The notes below the pieces were generated by a model that searched no databases, was not told the DNA's origin, and saw only the letters and a program-made list of their open reading frames with translations. This document shows positions 60,801 to 64,000 of a DNA stretch of 64,000 nucleotides, piece after piece. The stretch's first letter is position 1. Every line of letters begins with the position of its first letter. The stretch is from Leptolyngbya sp. FACHB-261. GTDB lineage: Bacteria > Cyanobacteriota > Cyanobacteriia > FACHB-261. The stretch lies in the NCBI RefSeq assembly GCF_014696065.1, contig NZ_JACJPL010000031.1:806001-870000 (forward strand), given 5' to 3'. Made by a program: the position numbers and the translations under genes.

Positions 60801-61157
60801 AAGCAGTGGCTGGCCAGCGTAGAAACGAATGTAGGGTTCACCTGCAACCAGAGGATTGTCAGCAAACCGTGGGTCTAATTGGGTGTCAGTGACCACGAAG
60901 GGTTCTGGCCTGAGAATGGCGTGGCCGCAGAACGAGATATCCCGTGAGGTTTCGCTGGCGTCCAACCCCTGACAGGACTTGAACCATTGGCGTTCCGCGT
61001 CGACTAAGCTGATCAAGGCGATTGGCACACCAAATAGGTTCCTAGCCATCCGCGTGATCCGATCGAAGCGCTCCTCCGGTGCGGTATCGAGAATTTGTAG
61101 CTGATGTAAGGTAGCAAGCCGCTCAGTTTCATTTAGCGGTAGCGGTGGCTTGATCAT
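57900..61157 (-). CDS. Hybrid sensor kinase: GAF-PAS-PAS-HisKA-HATPase-REC-REC-Hpt
   Basis: 1085 residues. GAF (about 25-165; [20 protein letters not shown]), two PAS domains (about 180-295 and 305-425), HisKA with acceptor His in [19 protein letters not shown], and HATPase ([28 protein letters not shown]). Receiver 1 has an intact Asp in [12 protein letters not shown] and receiver 2 in [15 protein letters not shown] with SKPVRK. The C-terminal Hpt has its His in [17 protein letters not shown] full phosphorelay in one chain, in contrast to the degenerate receivers of the kinase near kaiA. It has no transmembrane segment, so it senses a cytoplasmic signal. Confidence 0.92.
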   Translation of the reverse strand: MIKPPLPLNETERLATLHQLQILDTAPEERFDRITRMARNLFGVPIALISLVDAERQWFKSCQGLDASETSRDISFCGHAILRPEPFVVTDTQLDPRFADNPLVAGEPYIRFYAGQPLLSSNGQPLGTLCLIDRRPRQLNDTELESLRDLAIWAENELNVIALNEALGIQQQAEAALRESEARHRALLNAIPDLIFRISQDGTYLDFKVEEDKDLVVPRSQLLGKKVCEVLPLELAKQCMYYIAQALQTERIQVFEYQLEVVNRMRDYEARIVVSGVSEVLVIVRDVTDRKQAERALDRERQQLRQIVTNAPVAMAMFDTEMRYLTHSYKWLTDYGLGEKSLVGRSHYEVFPDLPETWKNKHQQALAGEALACPEEMWERQNGTKEYQRWAYNPWYGPDGEVGGIVIVVERINELVEAREAAVAASQLKSEFLANMSHEIRTPMNGVIGMTGLLLETELNALQRDFVETIRVSADNLLTIINEILDFSKLEAGSMELENLDFDLNSCVEEVADLLASQAQTKGLELATLVYKNVPTQLQGDAGRLRQILTNLTGNAVKFTTEGEVVVRATLQSETSASAVILFSVIDTGIGIALGDQAKLFQSFSQVDASITRCYGGTGLGLAISKHLVKRMGGEIGVISTEGQGSCFWFTASFAKQTDTNRTESSAPADLSGLRLLVVDDNTTNRKILRYQASAWGLQIDEVASGKAALLALRQAAAFGNPYHIAVLDMQMPELDGASLGQLIKLDPVLHQTQLIMMTSINQPGNSRLLLEQGFSAYLVKPVKQSRLLACIIKVSASCLQTTSTALLERTALLSSANALIHSQNYSEPNMPSQSSKLKILIAEDNLVNQKVALHQLKKLGYEADIAANGQEALDILAQIAYDIVLMDCQMPLLDGYAATQELRRREGQTRHTIVIAMTAHALKEDREKCLAAGMDDYLSKPVRKEELEAALKHWSTLIASGDGWVQGIGQSLSPSPPLDLDRLHQISEHDLDFERELLQTFIQDIQENLVVARQAVLASDITAVEHHAHRIKGSSANVGALTLQTLANQLEQQAQRRTLEQAPALLLDLEQSLEQVIAFVSQHV

Positions 61158-61252
61158 GAGTTCTCAGGCTTCAGCCCGCGTACGTCTGGTACCCCTGATC
61201 AAACATGCCCGAACTTCTCTAACTGTGCTCAGGGAATCAGGGGCTAAATTGA

Positions 61253-61292
61253 GAAAAAACTTGAGCCAGTTGCCGATTCGGGCAACTGGCTC
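61253..61292 (-). terminator. Rho-independent terminator after the peptide-binding protein gene
   Basis: GAGCCAGTTGCC (61263-61274) and GGCAACTGGCTC (61281-61292) pair perfectly over 12 bp. On the minus strand the stem is followed by AAGTTTTTTCTC. It begins 34 bases past the gene's stop. Confidence 0.88.
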
Positions 61293-61325
61293 ACAGGGGA
61301 CACACACTGGCTTTCTAGCAGCTTT

Positions 61326-63089
61326 CTACTCCTTGACCAAGCTCAGCTCCGGCAGGTTCCACAAACCGCCCCCAATTGCGGAAAACTTAACACCTCTCAC
61401 ACGACGACGCACGGCAGTCAGGGTCAGAGGATTACCTAAATGGATGACCGGCAACTGCTCCTGCACCAGTTGTTGAAATTGGCCGTAGAGCGCCTTGCGC
61501 TCCTGCTCGTCATAGGTCTGCGCCGCGGCAATCAGCAGGTGGTCGATCTGTTTCTCCCAGGGATAAACCTGATAACCCGGTAGCGTTCCTTCTTCGGTGC
61601 TAGGAGGTTGGTTGAAGGAGTGCAAGCGACCATCACTGCGCCAGAAACTTGCCTCGCTGTTAGGCTCAATGCTGCTCGGTAAGCTCAGCAAAATACATTC
61701 CCAGTCCCGACGGACATCCATCTTTTCGAGCAGCGTATTGAAAGCAACTGGCACGAAATCAACGATGATGCCAATTTGAGCCAGGTCGTGCTGAATCTGC
61801 GTGCCGATGGCTTCACGAATGGTATTACCCGCATTGGTGTTCAGCACAAATCTCACTGGGTTGCTCTGGTCATCGAGTAACTGACCCTGAGAGTTGTAGG
61901 TATAGCCAGCCGCTTGCAAAATTGCTTTAGCGCGCTCTAGATCGTAGGGGTAGGTCACTAGCCCTGCGTCGGGAGCAAGGTAGTAGGGATTCTGCTCTGC
62001 AAGTGGCGAGTCTTGGACCTTGCCTAGACCCCGAAACACATTGTTGACTAGCGCTTGCCGGTCAAGAGCATGGGCGACTGCCTGTCGAAAGGCAAGGTCC
62101 CTGAACCAACGCGACCGCTCTGGCCGCACCAATGGTTTCCCAGTTTTAGGATTGCGAGCACGGCTTTGGTTGAAGGTGATCCAGGTGCTATTCGGTGGTG
62201 GACCACCGTTATAAATCGTGAACTGACCCCGCTCCTCTTCCTGTTTGAGCAGTTGAAAGTCCTCTGGCCGCAAATTATAGAAGTCCAATTCTTGCGAGCG
62301 AAAACGCAGCAGTTGGGTATCGCGGGAGTCCATGACCTGAACCACCAGCCGCTCGATTAGGGGTTCTGCTGCACCTTGGGCAGTCCGCCGCCAGTAATAA
62401 GGGTTGCGTTCTAATAACACTCGCTCACCAGGGCGATACTGCTTAAGGCGATAGGGGCCACTGCCAACAATTTGCTGAACGTTGGTCTCAACGGTCCAAG
62501 TGGTTAAAAACTGCGGATTACCGTTTGAATTGAGATTTTGAACTGTGTTCTCTAAAACGTGCTTGGGCAGAATCGGCGCATCTAGCGTGACCAGAAACGG
62601 GGCAAAAGGCTCAGGCAGAATGAACTCAATCTGCTGCTCATTGAGCTTACGCAAAGCGGGAAAGCGATTGCTTTGGCCGATGCGCATGACATCCCGTTGG
62701 CGAGCTGGAATCTGCTCGTTAAAGATGACGTCTTCAAAAGTGAACAGAACATCGTCGGCAGTTAGCGGCTGTCCATCGGACCACTGCAATCCATCCCGCA
62801 GTGTGAACCGAATGCGCTTGCCAGTGTTGTCGATTTCCCAAGACTCTGCCAGTTCTGGCTCTACGCGTCCGGTTAGCCCGTTCAAGCGCACCAAACCATC
62901 AAAAACTAAGCTCACATCTTCCAGAGAGTTTTCGCCCAATATCGGGTTAAAACTTTTGGGGTCTGAGGTGGTCGACAGAACCAGTTGCGAGCCGGGGAGG
63001 GGATGAGGCGCACAGGCGACTAAGTAGCCACCTAAGATCAGCGCCAAGAGCAATAACCACAAGTGGCGCACTAAGCGGGCAGACTGCAT
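61326..63089 (-). CDS. ABC transporter substrate-binding lipoprotein, peptide/nickel (SBP_bac_5) family
   Basis: Periplasmic receptor of an oligopeptide/dipeptide-type importer. 587 residues: a lipoprotein signal (LWLLLLALILGGYLVAC, lipobox LVAC), then the family opening LVLSTTSDPKSFNPILGEN, the signature WEIDNTGKRIRFTLRDGLQW with SDGQPLTADDVLFT, and later FRQAVAHALDRQALVNNVF. The permease and ATPase genes are not in the window. It ends in a strong terminator, so it appears monocistronic at its 3' side. Confidence 0.9.
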   Translation of the reverse strand: MQSARLVRHLWLLLLALILGGYLVACAPHPLPGSQLVLSTTSDPKSFNPILGENSLEDVSLVFDGLVRLNGLTGRVEPELAESWEIDNTGKRIRFTLRDGLQWSDGQPLTADDVLFTFEDVIFNEQIPARQRDVMRIGQSNRFPALRKLNEQQIEFILPEPFAPFLVTLDAPILPKHVLENTVQNLNSNGNPQFLTTWTVETNVQQIVGSGPYRLKQYRPGERVLLERNPYYWRRTAQGAAEPLIERLVVQVMDSRDTQLLRFRSQELDFYNLRPEDFQLLKQEEERGQFTIYNGGPPPNSTWITFNQSRARNPKTGKPLVRPERSRWFRDLAFRQAVAHALDRQALVNNVFRGLGKVQDSPLAEQNPYYLAPDAGLVTYPYDLERAKAILQAAGYTYNSQGQLLDDQSNPVRFVLNTNAGNTIREAIGTQIQHDLAQIGIIVDFVPVAFNTLLEKMDVRRDWECILLSLPSSIEPNSEASFWRSDGRLHSFNQPPSTEEGTLPGYQVYPWEKQIDHLLIAAAQTYDEQERKALYGQFQQLVQEQLPVIHLGNPLTLTAVRRRVRGVKFSAIGGGLWNLPELSLVKE

Positions 63090-63204
63090 AGACCAAACTG
63101 TCTAAAAAAAGATACAGCGCAGTCTACATGCTGCTGGGGCTAGTGCGCACTGAGCTTCTCGCGCTCAGTCAGAGACAGGGCTGGCATAGGCCATGTCGAT
63201 CGGT

Positions 63205-63426
63205 TCAAGCATCCTCAGCGCTCTCTAAAAACTGGGTGTCGATGAGATAGGCGCCTGTTGCGAAGCGCACGCCCCAATAACCGCCTGGTCGTCGGTCCAG
63301 AATCACGCCCTCAGCCCCCTGGCTAAGCAGGTAAGCGGGACGCAGCATTGGCATCGGTTCAGCAGTTTTGAGGTAGGGAGGTAGGGTTTTAAGCCGAACT
63401 TTCGCACCAATCGCAAACTCGCTCAT
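63205..63426 (-). CDS. sipA: SipA-family regulatory protein (DUF3148)
   Basis: 73 residues matching the small SH3-like cyanobacterial protein SipA, which in other species binds the histidine kinase NblS that controls high-light and nutrient-stress responses. Visible: FAIGAKVRLKTLPPYLKTAE, PMPMLRP, and GAEGVILDRRPGGYWGVRFA. Full length for the family. NblS itself is not in the window. Confidence 0.88.
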   Translation of the reverse strand: MSEFAIGAKVRLKTLPPYLKTAEPMPMLRPAYLLSQGAEGVILDRRPGGYWGVRFATGAYLIDTQFLESAEDA

Positions 63427-63469
63427 ATTTTGTTCACTCTCAAAGGTTCACTCTTCAGAATTAGCTAGA

Positions 63470-64000
63470 TTAGCGGGGCTCGTTGCGCAGGCGAATAATT
63501 GCCTGTCGGAGTTGTTGCTGTAACTCGGGTTGCGGTTCACGCCCTAGGGCCAGCAGCAAGGCCCCAACCGAATCAAACCGCCGCAATTGAACCAGCCCGG
63601 TCGCAGCACGGCGACGCACCTCCGGGTCTGGACAAGCTAGCAGACGGATCAAGTGGTGTTGCAGGCTGCGATCGAGGCTGTCAAGGCGGGCTCCATTGAA
63701 GCGAGCCCCTTTGAGATTGGCCTGAGCAAGCTGGGTCCCACGCAGATCCAGGTTGCGGAGATCGGATCCGCGCAAGTTCGCGCCCCGCAAATCTGCGCCC
63801 GGTCCCACAGCCCCACAGTGTTGAAACTTAAACTGCTCCGGCCACTGAGTTAGGTTGTTGTACCGCGCTTGGTTGAGGTCAGCGCCATTGAGATTGACAT
63901 TGCGTAGGTCTGTCCCGCGCAAATCTGCGCCGCGTAACTGCGTATCTTGGCAAATAGCCCCACTCAAATTGGCTGCCTGGAGATTAGCACCGTTGAGACA
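63470..64000 (-). CDS. Pentapeptide-repeat protein with HEAT-like C-terminus (partial, N-terminus outside window)
   Basis: The frame is open to the window edge, so the true start is unseen; residues CLNGANLQAAN precede the first possible internal start at 63967. Repeats of the A(D/N)LxG type run through LRGADLRGTDLRNVNLNGAD and, after a 25-residue break, ADLRGANLRGSDLRNLDLRG. These should form a right-handed quadrilateral beta-helix. The last 65 residues (LIRLLACPDPEVRRRAATGL, then LLALGREPQPELQQQL) look like HEAT-type helices. Pentapeptide-repeat proteins are abundant in cyanobacteria and mostly of unknown role. Confidence 0.85.
   Translation of the reverse strand, partial: CLNGANLQAANLSGAICQDTQLRGADLRGTDLRNVNLNGADLNQARYNNLTQWPEQFKFQHCGAVGPGADLRGANLRGSDLRNLDLRGTQLAQANLKGARFNGARLDSLDRSLQHHLIRLLACPDPEVRRRAATGLVQLRRFDSVGALLLALGREPQPELQQQLRQAIIRLRNEPR

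Overview
The window is chromosomal DNA from a cyanobacterium, probably freshwater or terrestrial. The evidence is a split RNA polymerase beta' gene (rpoC1 plus rpoC2), the kaiABC clock operon, the photosystem I assembly factor Ycf3, SipA, glgC, and the conserved order hisD / rpsT-tatD-rpoB-rpoC1-rpoC2. Gene density is high, overlapping ends are common, and I saw no rRNA, tRNA, IS element, prophage or CRISPR array. The species cannot be named from the sequence alone.

Layout. (1) 1-8.3 kb: a complete five-enzyme histidine degradation set (hutF partial, hutI, hutG, hutU, hutH), followed by an orphan betaine/osmolyte-type binding lipoprotein and a class II aldolase-like protein. (2) 8.4-12 kb: a small secreted protein, a transglutaminase-like protein, serA and a lone ureG. 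(3) 12-17.9 kb: the clock locus. A large hybrid histidine kinase with degenerate receiver domains is divergent from a very tight kaiA-kaiB-kaiC operon whose KaiA lacks the N-terminal pseudo-receiver. (4) 18-22.8 kb: a type I secretion module (HlyD-like adaptor, C39-like ABC exporter, parvulin-type isomerase). (5) 23-36.4 kb, minus strand: an EF-G-like GTPase, then the rpoC2, rpoC1, rpoB, tatD and rpsT block. (6) 36.5-43.3 kb: hisD-usp, a membrane protein, rpe, a ComFB-family protein, a lipoprotein, a Nudix hydrolase, glgC and an ExoD-family protein. (7) 43.5-50.9 kb: a two-subunit 2-oxoacid:ferredoxin oxidoreductase, a non-coding stretch with a strong orphan terminator, a histone-deacetylase-family protein, a tandem-fused corrinoid adenosyltransferase, ppa and nadA. 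(8) 51-64 kb: small and large membrane proteins, ycf3, gatC, a KaiB-domain fusion protein in a putative operon with pilT, ribBA, a GAF/PAS/receiver/Hpt hybrid kinase, a peptide-binding lipoprotein, sipA and a pentapeptide-repeat protein cut by the window edge.

How the genes work together. HutH, HutU, HutI, HutF and HutG would convert histidine to glutamate, ammonia and formate by the deiminase (HutF) route. The histidase is unusual: the MIO-forming Ala-Ser-Gly triad reads Ala-Ser-Asp, with the following Gly missing. The second theme is the clock. Besides kaiABC there is a neighbouring kinase with pseudo-receivers, and a 246-residue protein with a C-terminal KaiB-like domain encoded 20 bp downstream of the type IV pilus retraction ATPase. 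This suggests, but does not prove, a link between a clock-type thioredoxin fold and pilus motility.

The best candidates for something undescribed are the KaiB-fusion/PilT pair, the pseudo-receiver kinase beside a truncated kaiA, the ASD-type histidase in a complete cyanobacterial hut cluster, and a possible short RNA ending at the orphan terminator near 46.9 kb. All functions are read from sequence by eye; no database search was run.
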